A stretch of DNA of 64,000 bases from Xenorhabdus anantnagensis. Its GTDB lineage: Bacteria; Pseudomonadota; Gammaproteobacteria; Enterobacterales; Enterobacteriaceae. The notes beneath the pieces are model-generated. The model was given only the letters and a program-made list of their open reading frames with translations. It had not been told where the DNA came from and searched no databases. A program made the position numbers and the translations under genes. The DNA is taken from the NCBI RefSeq assembly GCF_028598555.1, contig NZ_JAQRFN010000008.1:62001-126000 (forward strand), in the 5' to 3' direction. The first letter of the stretch is position 1; every line of letters starts with the position of its first letter. This document shows positions 28,442 to 36,733 of this stretch, in pieces.

Positions 28442-31155
28442 TGAATAATCAAAACTATCCTGACATTTCAACGATGCCAACAAGTATACCTACTGTGACG
28501 GATATCGTTAAAGCAGCCAACGGGCGCTGGTATTATATTTTAAGTAATTTAGGCGTATCTGTCCCTGAAAATAACAGGCACGGTGCTTGCCCTAAATGTG
28601 GAGGCAAAGATCGCTTTCGGTTTGATGATAAAAACGGTAAAGGAACGTGGTTTTGTAATCACTGTGGTAACGGTGACGGACTCGATTTAATTAAATTGGT
28701 GACAGGTCAGGATGTTAAAACAGCATGTTTTGAAATCAATAAAATACTCCACCTGCCTGAATTCAAAAAAATAATGCCAACCAGAATAAAAAAGGCTGGC
28801 ACACAAAAAGGTATCGAATTATTTGAAAAACTGAAAGGTTTATCTCTTTCAGGGGAAAGCCAATATCTCTCAAATAAAGGCTTAACTCATCATCAATATT
28901 TAATTACGCAGCAACAATATACGCAAGGTGAGATGATTTTTCCAATTGGCTCACTTTTATTACCATTAGTTGATAACCAAATTTCAATTAAAGGCGGGCA
29001 ATTAATCAGCCCGAAAGGGGAAAAGAGCCTGCTATCCGGTTCTGCGCTTTCAGGTTCATTTATTATTGTCGCAGATAAGACGGATAAAAACATTGAACAG
29101 GTGGTGATTACAGAAGGTTTTGCTACAGGATTAAGCCTGTCAAAAGTGATTGATTCTTTCATCGTGGCGGCGGTTGCTGCCACTAATCTGGTCAAAGTCG
29201 CGCAACAATTGAGAGAACGGTGGCCACAGGCAAAAATCATCATTGCTGGCGACAACGATTTTATTGATGGCAAGGAAAATACGGGCAAGCTCTGGGCAGA
29301 AAAAGCGGCTAAGGCGGTAGATGGTTGGGTCACATTGCCACCGACTCACTATAAAGCGGATTGGGATGATTACCGACAGGAAAACAGCGATAACAAGGTC
29401 AAAGAGGCTTTCTTTGAAGAAATGACCTATTGCGGAAAAGATAAAACCTATTTACCGCAAGGCTTCCGCCTGACTCAAGAATATTTATGGTACGACAAAC
29501 TCGTCAATAAATCGGATGGTGATACCGAAGTCAGGAACATCAAAATTAGCAGCCCGATAAAAGTAACGGCAATTACCTGTGATGCTGACAGTAGTAATTA
29601 CGGACGGTTATTAGAATGGGAAGATACTTACGGTAATTGCCGTAAGTGGGCTATGCCGATGGAAATGCTCAGCGGCAGCGGTGAGGAATTACGCCGGGTG
29701 CTTTTGGTCAACGGCCTATCCTACATCAATATTTCAGGGCAGGCACGGGCACACTTGATGGAATACATTTCACTATGCCGTCCAGAGAGAAAGGTGACTT
29801 GTGTCAATAAAACCGGGTGGCACGGTAATGTCTATGTTCTGCAAGACGAAGTTGTCGGCACAGGTGCGGATTCCGTTATTCTTCAAACTTCCAGTGTTCA
29901 GGGAAAAGATTTTAGAGTCTCAGGCACCAGTGAGGAATGGAGAGAGCATATCGGTAAATATTGCACAGGAAACGCAAGGCTCGCCTTTTCCGTAAGTTTA
30001 GCCTTTGCCTCATCATTGCTTAAATTAGTGGGTGTCGGTGGTGGTGGCTATCATTTAAAAGGTGAATCAACGGATGGTAAGACAACCACAATGAAAGTGG
30101 CTGCGTCTGTCTGTGGCGGAACGGATTACTGGTATACCTGGCGGGCAACCGGCAATGCACTTGAAGGTACAGCCTGCCGCCGTAATGATGCAACATTAAT
30201 GCTAGACGAAATCAGAGAGGTTGACGGGCGTGAGGCGGGTAATATTGCCTATATGCTGGCAAATGGTCAGGGGAAAGCCAGAGCGAAAACAGATGGAAGT
30301 GTCAGAGAAACCAACCGCTGGAATTTACTTTTCTTATCAACAGGGGAACTTTCTTTAGTTGAACATGCGTCAAATGCGGGTGAACGTACTTATGCAGGTG
30401 TGGAAGTCCGTATGATCCAAATTCCGAGTGATTCCGGTAAACACGGTGTTTTTGAAGAGTTGCACCAATTTACCAGCGGTAAATCACTGGCTGAATATCT
30501 TGAGCACGCCGTGACTAAATATCATGGCTCACCGTTCCGCGATTGGCTGAAATATCTCACTCATGATCTCACGGTTATCTCAGGAACGGCTAAGGCCTTA
30601 TTGAAAGAATATACCGCAAAAATGATGCCAGAGAATGCAGGTAATCAGGTTGGTCGTGCAATTACCCGTTTTGCTCTTGTTGCTATGGCAGGAGAAATTG
30701 CAACAAGGGCAGGAATTACAGGCTGGCAACAAGGGGAAGCGTATACAGCGGCTGAGAAATGTTTAGCCGCATGGATGAAAGAGCGCGGACATACTGCTAA
30801 TCAGGAAGACATTACTGCATTGGAGCAAGTGACCGATTTTATTTCACGTAACCAATTCAGCCGCTTTGCGGATTGGTACGATGAGAATAGTCGTCCTATC
30901 AATATGATGGGCTTTCGTCGTGTTGAAAAAGGCACTGGCAATCAAGATCCAACTGTTCAATTTTATGTTTTGTCCTCCGCATGGAAAGAGATATGCAAGG
31001 GCTTTGATTCGCGCAAAGTGGCCCGCTTATGTGTTGAGAAAGGTTGGTTAGAAGCAGGCAAGGACGGCAGGATACAAACGAGTATACGCCTACCAGAAAT
31101 AGGGCTTAAACGGGTTTACTTATTTAACAGTGACGTCTTAGGTTCTGCCGAATAA
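28441..31155 (+). CDS. P4 alpha-like primase/helicase (zinc ribbon-Toprim-DUF927)
   Basis: This 904-residue replication protein has an N-terminal zinc ribbon (Cys50, Cys53, Cys72, Cys75), a Toprim primase domain around residues 215-290 with VVITEGFATGLSL and IIAGDND, and a DUF927 helicase part with Walker A GESTDGKTT (Lys547) and a Walker B-like LMLDEIREVDG near residue 588. The C-terminal part probably binds the origin. P4 alpha combines primase, 3'-5' helicase and origin binding in one chain. The array of GGTAACA words that follows is the likely origin or crr site. Confidence 0.92.
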   Translation: MNNQNYPDISTMPTSIPTVTDIVKAANGRWYYILSNLGVSVPENNRHGACPKCGGKDRFRFDDKNGKGTWFCNHCGNGDGLDLIKLVTGQDVKTACFEINKILHLPEFKKIMPTRIKKAGTQKGIELFEKLKGLSLSGESQYLSNKGLTHHQYLITQQQYTQGEMIFPIGSLLLPLVDNQISIKGGQLISPKGEKSLLSGSALSGSFIIVADKTDKNIEQVVITEGFATGLSLSKVIDSFIVAAVAATNLVKVAQQLRERWPQAKIIIAGDNDFIDGKENTGKLWAEKAAKAVDGWVTLPPTHYKADWDDYRQENSDNKVKEAFFEEMTYCGKDKTYLPQGFRLTQEYLWYDKLVNKSDGDTEVRNIKISSPIKVTAITCDADSSNYGRLLEWEDTYGNCRKWAMPMEMLSGSGEELRRVLLVNGLSYINISGQARAHLMEYISLCRPERKVTCVNKTGWHGNVYVLQDEVVGTGADSVILQTSSVQGKDFRVSGTSEEWREHIGKYCTGNARLAFSVSLAFASSLLKLVGVGGGGYHLKGESTDGKTTTMKVAASVCGGTDYWYTWRATGNALEGTACRRNDATLMLDEIREVDGREAGNIAYMLANGQGKARAKTDGSVRETNRWNLLFLSTGELSLVEHASNAGERTYAGVEVRMIQIPSDSGKHGVFEELHQFTSGKSLAEYLEHAVTKYHGSPFRDWLKYLTHDLTVISGTAKALLKEYTAKMMPENAGNQVGRAITRFALVAMAGEIATRAGITGWQQGEAYTAAEKCLAAWMKERGHTANQEDITALEQVTDFISRNQFSRFADWYDENSRPINMMGFRRVEKGTGNQDPTVQFYVLSSAWKEICKGFDSRKVARLCVEKGWLEAGKDGRIQTSIRLPEIGLKRVYLFNSDVLGSAE

Positions 31156-31186
31156 TCAGGATAAAACTGACTGTCTTATATTTAAT

Positions 31187-31379
31187 GTGTAACAGTGGTA
31201 ACACTGGTAACAACCAGTCATACCAAGGCTTATCACTGTTACCAGTCAATTTTTGCGAGTGGCAACAACTGGTAACAAAAATAGGCTGTTACCACTTGTT
31301 ACCAGTTCGTTTTTTGGAGTGGTAACACATTAATCTCTTTTAAATCAACGCTGTTACCAGTGTTACCAGTGTTACCACT
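31187..31379. repeat. iteron array of GTAACA words (candidate replication origin/crr)
   Basis: Eleven copies of GTAACA or its complement TGTTAC, mostly extended to TGGTAACA, are packed in about 190 bp in both orientations directly downstream of alpha, several in tandem such as TGTTACCAG repeated. In P4, alpha binds short iterons at ori and crr. No gene is present. Confidence 0.8.
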
Positions 31380-31446
31380 GAAAATGGAAAGGTATGTATT
31401 AAATTGACTTTATTCTGGCAGGCAATTGATGTGAGGGTTATCGATA

Positions 31447-31659
31447 ATGAAAGTATTAAAAGTTTATTGCCCAGAGTGCGGTGAGCAGGCAACAATCAAA
31501 AAAATCAAAAGGGAAGGATTAGATAACATACCGGAGATTTACTGTTGTTGTAATGATGTTGAATGTGGTCATACATACGTTTTAAGCATGAGTTTTTCAC
31601 ATTCCATACGCCCTAGTAAGTTGAAACAAGATCCAAGTAATCATTTATTAGAGTTGTAG
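31447..31659 (+). CDS. Ogr/Delta-family zinc-finger late-gene activator
   Basis: This 70-residue protein contains a zinc finger with Cys8, Cys11, Cys34/35 and Cys40 (CPEC...CCNDVECGHTYV), matching the C-X2-C-X22-C-X4-C pattern of P2 Ogr and P4 Delta, followed by S.SHSIRPSKL near the end like the R-P tail of the family. Such proteins bind upstream of P2/P4 late promoters and contact RNA polymerase alpha. Its presence suggests that the satellite switches on, or exploits, late genes of a P2-like helper. Confidence 0.85.
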   Translation: MKVLKVYCPECGEQATIKKIKREGLDNIPEIYCCCNDVECGHTYVLSMSFSHSIRPSKLKQDPSNHLLEL

Positions 31660-32337
31660 CAATATAAGAATTAGTATCAACACTTTCTGTATCAGAATTG
31701 TCAGGCACAGAACGGGAACAGTGAAAATAAATTTTTCACACAATTTCAGTTTACATTTCCCTCTACCCCGCATAAAGGCTGGCTTTTCAGTTTTTATGTT
31801 GGGTTTCCGCCCAAGTAAAAATCTCACGTAAAATAGAAAAGTCATTTTATTTCAACGTAATATAATTCCTCGCACAGAATGCAACCGAATAGAAAACTGA
31901 AATTTGCTGAAATTCTTTTCACTCATTTCAGTTTGAGATTTTTCTCACACAGCCAGTACTGGCAAGGTCTGGCGATTTGATTTGTAGAATTTTAAATCTG
32001 AAAAAACTTTTTGATCCAAAACGTGCAGGCGGGTGCGGTGTAGTGCGTTTTACGTGGGGTTTACGTTTATTTCGTGGGGATTACGTGGCGTGAGCGTGAT
32101 GTAGTGACGTGATCCAAATGAACCTATCTAGGCCGCAAAATTATACCTGCGTGGCTTAGAGTACGATTGGTTGCGTTATATGAGGATGTAAAAAACCACT
32201 ATTAAATAGTCTTTTGGAGAGTGATTATTTTACTTTGTGGTTAGTGTTAGATTTGTGATAAATACAAGCAATGCCATGCTTACAATTGGTGGGCTAATGG
32301 ATAGAATATAAGCTTGACAACATAATGAGGATAATCA
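31660..32337. other. 678-bp noncoding region between activator and cargo gene
   Basis: No convincing gene is present. It holds several copies of a TTTCAGTTT/AAACTGAAAT word (31745-31940), a G-rich stretch with repeated TTTACGTGG/TACGTGG words at 32040-32090, and an element at 32150-32195 (GTGGCTTAG...ATGAGGAT.TAAAAAA) that recurs before the Phd-Doc genes. In P4 the cos packaging site lies between the late end and int, so this region is a candidate for cis-acting packaging signals, though no clear P2/P4 cos match was seen. Confidence 0.5.
32150..32195 (+). repeat. pre-cargo element, copy 1
   Basis: GTGGCTTAG, a variable spacer, then TTGCGTTATATGAGGAT and a run of A. The same arrangement with few changes stands at 46659-46703 upstream of Phd-Doc. 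It precedes AbiTii by about 140 bp and marks the border between satellite core and cargo. Confidence 0.65.
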
Positions 32338-33255
32338 ATGAATAACTCACCTGTTCTTAAGTTACAGGATATGGCTAGTTCAAGCTCAACTGATATCGAA
32401 GAGTTATTATCAAGGGCAAAAATGATATCAGTCAAACTTGGTCTACAGGATATTTCTGAGTGGATAGAGCATGAGTTAAACGGATATCCATCGATTGACG
32501 TTCTTCCGAGTTATAGAATTTTAAAACGTGCTCCAATTAAAGCATTCAATCCATACTTTGGGTGGATTCCTACTCAATTTGGTAATTCTGAAAATTTAAA
32601 TACGGAATTTTATGAAATACTGACCACTGTTCATATTAATAACCCCGTATCAATGTTAACTGAGTTTTCTAAAAGTGACTCAATACTATATAGTGATTTA
32701 CCACCCGTTATGGCTACCTTGTTGCAAAAGACAAGTGGTGTAGATTTCCGTGTGGCTTGGTGTATTAATCCAGCTCAAATAATTAACGTGTTTTCTAATA
32801 TTAGATCAAGAATTTTAGATTGGGCGTTGCAACTTGAGAGCAAAAATATCCTAGGTGAAGGATTGCTATTTTCTTCTGAAGAAAAAAATGAGGCTATAGG
32901 GATGACTATAAATAACATTAATAATTTCCATGGGAATGTAAATAATGCTGGTGCTATAGGTGCGGGGAATACTGGCGAGATACACCAACAAAATACCATT
33001 ACAGCAGGCGATTTTAATTCTCTTGAACGCCAACTAAAAGATTATGGTATCGAAGATAATGATATTTCTGAACTGAAAGAGATTGTTGACTATTTACCTG
33101 CACCAACTTCATCAGATAACTTTGGTGAAAAAATTGGTGGATGGATTGGCAACATGATTGGCAAAGCCTACTCCGGTAGCCTCAAGATTGCAGGGTCAGC
33201 AGCTCCGACTCTACTGACTAATGCTCTGTGTCACTATTTCAATATTCCTGTGTAA
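32338..33255 (+). CDS. AbiTii-domain abortive infection protein
   Basis: This 305-residue protein has an N-terminal AbiTii domain (LKLQDMASSSSTDIEELLSRAKMISVKLGL, then WIEHELNGY), a Gly/Asn-rich linker at about residues 195-225 (INNFHGNVNNAGAIGAGN), and a C-terminal glycine-zipper segment (GEKIGGWIGNMIGKAYSGSLKIAGSAAPTLL) that could insert in membranes. AbiTii is associated with abortive phage infection; the mechanism is not established. It occupies the cargo slot between the satellite core and the next att copy, about 110 bp before it, typical for defence genes in P4-like elements. Confidence 0.82.
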   Translation: MNNSPVLKLQDMASSSSTDIEELLSRAKMISVKLGLQDISEWIEHELNGYPSIDVLPSYRILKRAPIKAFNPYFGWIPTQFGNSENLNTEFYEILTTVHINNPVSMLTEFSKSDSILYSDLPPVMATLLQKTSGVDFRVAWCINPAQIINVFSNIRSRILDWALQLESKNILGEGLLFSSEEKNEAIGMTINNINNFHGNVNNAGAIGAGNTGEIHQQNTITAGDFNSLERQLKDYGIEDNDISELKEIVDYLPAPTSSDNFGEKIGGWIGNMIGKAYSGSLKIAGSAAPTLLTNALCHYFNIPV

Positions 33256-33337
33256 AACTCATACAGCTACCATCCATGCCATTCTATTGGAAAGCATAAG
33301 CTACTTACAGAATATCAAATCTTGCACACCTTGATTT

Positions 33338-33577
33338 AACGGGTACACATGGGTGTACCCCTAGAAAATATTGAATAACAACAATCCAGTATTCATGCGG
33401 GTTTAAGCCTGATACTCAATGAATAGATTCAATATCGAATAACATTTCTTAGCGATTTACAACAAATCATAAAGCCAGCCTATACATTGTTATAGCTGGC
33501 TTTTTTACTATCAGGGCATTATAGAACGAATCACAGTAGCGCATGATTGGCGTGTACCACTAAGGTGTACCCATAGC
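33338..33577. repeat. att copy 2: junction of satellite units 1 and 2
   Basis: The segment starts with a near palindrome GGGTACACATGGGTGTACCC, then AAAATATTGAATA (33365-33377), a ~50-bp spacer, a second yicC-end-like ATTCAATATCGAATAAC with TTTCTTAGCG, the yicC-type terminator hairpin and GTGTACC words. It therefore serves as the right end of unit 1 and the left end of unit 2. Confidence 0.85.
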
Positions 33578-33611
33578 ACATTAAGAAAACCATTTTGGGT
33601 ACACTCCCTTC

Positions 33612-34502
33612 ATTGATGTAAATCCCTGTTCAGCTTTCGAGGTTGCGGACGCAGGCGGGAACCGTGCTGTAATTCGCTGGAAAATTGCAGCCCTTTCAAC
33701 GGGTGAGGAAGATTTAGAAACGTTCCTGATAAAAGGCGGGATCACCCCAAAAGCCGGACAGCTTGTCAGGCTGCTCAGTGTGCCCTTTATTGATACAGAA
33801 TGCTTCAATGGCTATGAAGACGGCAATTCCCACGCAAGAGCCATCAAACGTGAATCCAAACGCTATTGTGGTGCAGCGGGTCGGGCATGGGTTCAATGGC
33901 TGTCTGAATATCAGGAGCAGGCAATCGAAATGACCGCCCGTAAAGAAAAAGAGTGGCTTGATGGCCTGCCAGAAGAAGCCTCAGCGCAAGTCAAGCGCGT
34001 TGCCGTGCGTTTTGCGTTACTGGATGCCGTTGGAGAACTGGCAACCCATATCACCGGCTGGAATAAAGATGCGTGTCATGCTGCGGTAAAGCAAAGTTTC
34101 GATGACTGGTTAGCTGATTTTGGCATCGGAAACCGGGAAAAATATCAGATGATCACGAGAACTCGTGACTTTATCCAGAAATACGGGCTGTCACGCTTTC
34201 AGCCTTATACCTACGGCAGGCCAAATGGTGATATTGATACTTCATACGCCATGAGAATTAGCGATCTTGCCGGGTATCTGGTGCATAACCGCCGTCATGA
34301 TGGACAGGCGGAATACCACATTATCCCCAGTGTATTTGAAGCAGAAATATTGCAGGGGTTACAGAAGAAATCCGGCTTTGAAGCCTTAGAAGAGGCCGGA
34401 ATGTTGGTTAAAGCGGAGAAAGACCGCTTTATCAGTAAAACCATTTCTGTTAACGGCACTCAGGGGCGATTTGTGGTGTTGATTTTCAGGGATGAGGATT
34501 AA
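33612..34502 (+). pseudogene. integrase fragment fused in frame to alpha C-terminus (deletion scar)
   Basis: The frame opens with IDVNPCSAFEVADAGG, identical to part of the unit 1 integrase (residues ~197-212), then switches at about 33660 into a P4 alpha C-terminal third (WKIAALSTGEEDLETFLIKGG...). The junction lies at GCAGGCGGGAA, present in the intact integrase as well. The rest resembles the C-terminal part of the alpha at 28441 (KRVAVRFALLDAVGELATHITGW, then IGNREKYQMITRTRDFIQKYGLSRF) and ends at 34502. One deletion removed most of int and everything up to the late part of alpha. It has no start codon of its own. Confidence 0.85.
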
Positions 34503-34526
34503 CCTCACGTAGGAGGAAAAAACGTT

Positions 34527-34824
34527 GGGATAACGGGATATTGGGATAAGAAAGATTTATTTTAAAATATATCAGTTAGTTATAGATATTTTATTTATCC
34601 CGTATTATCCCGCACTATCCCGTAACATTAGGTGATTACAAATAAAGATATATTGTGACAGTGGAAGTTATCCCGAAAAAGATTTTTCTCTGGTAGGTTA
34701 TAATTTATTTGAATTTTAAATGATTTAAATTAGTGACATGATGTTACGGGATAGGCTGGGATAACATGGGATAGAGTAACGCAATGAAATATATAATAAA
34801 TATGTCATTTACCCCGTTATCCCG
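34527..34824. repeat. second iteron array, GGGATAA/TTATCCC words
   Basis: About eleven copies of GGGATA(A) or its complement, often as CGGGATAA, occur in both orientations directly after the alpha remnant. Position and organisation equal those of the GTAACA array after the intact alpha, but the word differs, as expected if each alpha recognises its own iterons. Confidence 0.78.
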
Positions 34825-34886
34825 TGAAAATTGGTGCAGTTATATAAAGATAATCGATAGTAACGGTTATATTTTTTCCAATCTCT

Positions 34887-34920
34887 GTATTACTGGGTTA
34901 ATGTATTAACCCGGTAATAC
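34887..34920. repeat. 16-bp-arm palindrome downstream of the PAAR gene
   Basis: GTATTACTGGGTTAAT (34887-34902) and ATTAACCCGGTAATAC (34905-34920) are reverse complements with one mismatch and a 2-nt centre. It lies about 30 bp beyond the PAAR stop on the minus strand. It may terminate that operon, but no U-run follows. Confidence 0.65.
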
Positions 34921-34948
34921 GGAGAAGACAAGCGCAGCGCGTCAGTGT

Positions 34949-35212
34949 CTAAGCAAAGAAGGTTTTCTGGCTGGCAATCAGTTTTGCACCACATGCTGTA
35001 CGCATGCCTTCCAAGGCGATTTGTTTGTTCTGATACTTTAAAGTCTCACTTCCTTCCACTATCGGAAATGTATCTTCACATTTTGGACAAATAACTAAAT
35101 CACCTTTGCCTGCAACAGGAACACCTTGATAAACATAACCATCAATGGCAGTGATGACTTTACCACCATGATCGGTTTTATCGTTTAATCGGATAACAGC
35201 TTTATTTGGCAT
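34949..35212 (-). CDS. PAAR-domain spike protein
   Basis: This 87-residue PAAR protein begins MPNKAVIRLNDKTDHGGKVITA and contains VPVAGKGDLVICPKCEDTFPIVEG and MRTACGAKLIASQ, the PAAR repeat pattern with zinc-ligand candidates His15, Cys and Cys. PAAR proteins cap the VgrG trimer as the T6SS needle tip. It is the last gene of the minus-strand T6SS cluster and carries no toxin extension. Confidence 0.88.
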   Translation of the reverse strand: MPNKAVIRLNDKTDHGGKVITAIDGYVYQGVPVAGKGDLVICPKCEDTFPIVEGSETLKYQNKQIALEGMRTACGAKLIASQKTFFA

Positions 35213-35249
35213 ATTGATTCCCTACACAATCGGATAACATATTTTTATA

Positions 35250-36005
35250 CTATTGAATAAATATTTTCAGGTACTCTTTTGTCTGTTTTTCCATTACCAT
35301 AATTAACATGTCAGCATCAGAATAATATTGCTTGAACAATTTTGAATTTAAATGAGGCAAGAAAATATCCTGATCGAATTCATGCCCTAATAAAAACATG
35401 ATCAGCGTTAAGAATGCAGATTGATTGGCACTTTCTATTCCATATTGATTCGATTTTTCAACACCAAGTTGTATGAGCTTTTTGATATCATCCTGTTTAA
35501 TATATTTGTGTTTTTGTGGGAATAAGTGTTTTAATATATCATCAATGTTAATTCCATAGGTATTCCATTGAACATTTAAACGTTCAATATTGATATTTTG
35601 AAATTTAAATATACTGTCTTTCAGATGTTCATCTTTCTCACTATGCACTTCATTCAAATATCGAGTGATTTCATGATAAAGCAGACTTGTTTTTTCTAAT
35701 TGCCCAAGATGGGCATGATTATCAAGGCTTGTTTTTATCCATGTATATTGCGGGTCAGTCTGAAATCCTGTACCAAACAAAATAAGCATATCAATATAAA
35801 ACTGAACAGCCCCTCGTTGATCAAAACCCTCGTTTTTTGCTTTTCCTACTGCATTTTTCAGTGCTGATCTTAAGCCATCTTTACCCAATTTTATATCAAG
35901 ATAGGGATAGGATTCATTACAATGCGCTACTAATTCATCAATATAAGCATTGAATGAATGTTTTTTTAGTATATTCCATTGTTCTTCATTAAGCTCTATC
36001 GTCAT
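35250..36005 (-). CDS. unknown T6SS-cluster protein
   Basis: The product has 251 residues from ATG 36005 with GGAG 11 bases upstream; a TTG frame start at 36026 is less likely. It is soluble and helical, with no signal peptide or membrane segment. Two recognisable stretches are LKNAVGKAKNEGFDQRGAVQFY and ILFGTGFQTDPQYTWI. It lies between the PAAR gene and the putative immunity gene. I do not recognise a domain; it may be a structural or chaperone component or a second immunity factor. Confidence 0.7.
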   Translation of the reverse strand: MTIELNEEQWNILKKHSFNAYIDELVAHCNESYPYLDIKLGKDGLRSALKNAVGKAKNEGFDQRGAVQFYIDMLILFGTGFQTDPQYTWIKTSLDNHAHLGQLEKTSLLYHEITRYLNEVHSEKDEHLKDSIFKFQNINIERLNVQWNTYGINIDDILKHLFPQKHKYIKQDDIKKLIQLGVEKSNQYGIESANQSAFLTLIMFLLGHEFDQDIFLPHLNSKLFKQYYSDADMLIMVMEKQTKEYLKIFIQ

Positions 36006-36103
36006 TTTTATGATATCTCCGATCAATAGTTAGCACTATAGTTGCTGGTAAAATATATTTTTCATTACATTGAAAACCCAGCAGCTATAGCTTTTAAAAA
36101 TTA

Positions 36104-36733
36104 TTACTTATATGAATCAATTTTTCCGGAAAGATAATCTCTATATGTTAAAAAATCCATATTAGATTTATGCCAACCGCCTTCTTTGTAAATTCCACCA
36201 AGTGAACTATACAAATAACTTCCATTACATATTTCTCTTATCATTCTAACTTCATATTTATTACCATTATATAAAAATGAAATAAGAAACATATCCTGTT
36301 CTGGTTTCAATGATTCCTGATCAAACTGGCTATATATATATTCATAGCTCATTTTATTATTCATTAAATCAGAGAATTTCAAAGGATCCATGTTTTTTAA
36401 TGTCTGTAACTCAGGAAAGCTATTTCCTAATCTGTCAATTGCAAACTGTAATTCTGTCGTTACATATACAGTATTTAAATCTTCAATAGGGGGAAATTTT
36501 TTATTAATCAGAAAAAAATCATTGATTTTAATATACTGAGATGTTGTCAACCACATACTAGCATCAAGCCATACTTTTTTAGATGGAAAGTCTATAGAGT
36601 TTTCATCATACACTGAAACATTAACTGCCATCTGATATTTTTGCGTATTCATATAATAAGCCCCCGATAAAACTGAAATTAAAACTATTAAAATAAATAT
36701 TACTATAAATAATTTCCAGTTACATAATTTCAT
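36104..36733 (-). CDS. single-pass membrane protein, candidate effector immunity protein
   Basis: This 209-residue protein starts at ATG 36733 inside the effector stop (ATGA overlap). One N-terminal transmembrane helix (LFIVIFILIVLISVLSGAYYM) is followed by a ~175-residue domain that should face the periplasm. No recognised family. Direct coupling to the upstream effector-like gene, and membrane anchoring with a periplasmic domain, fit an immunity protein against a periplasm-acting toxin. That role is an inference. Confidence 0.7.
   Translation of the reverse strand: MKLCNWKLFIVIFILIVLISVLSGAYYMNTQKYQMAVNVSVYDENSIDFPSKKVWLDASMWLTTSQYIKINDFFLINKKFPPIEDLNTVYVTTELQFAIDRLGNSFPELQTLKNMDPLKFSDLMNNKMSYEYIYSQFDQESLKPEQDMFLISFLYNGNKYEVRMIREICNGSYLYSSLGGIYKEGGWHKSNMDFLTYRDYLSGKIDSYK

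Noticed and set aside
32030-32100. possible P2/P4-type cos site in the G-rich stretch after the ogr gene
   Set aside because: Only weak similarity to the P2 cos sequence; position is suggestive but the match is too poor to annotate.
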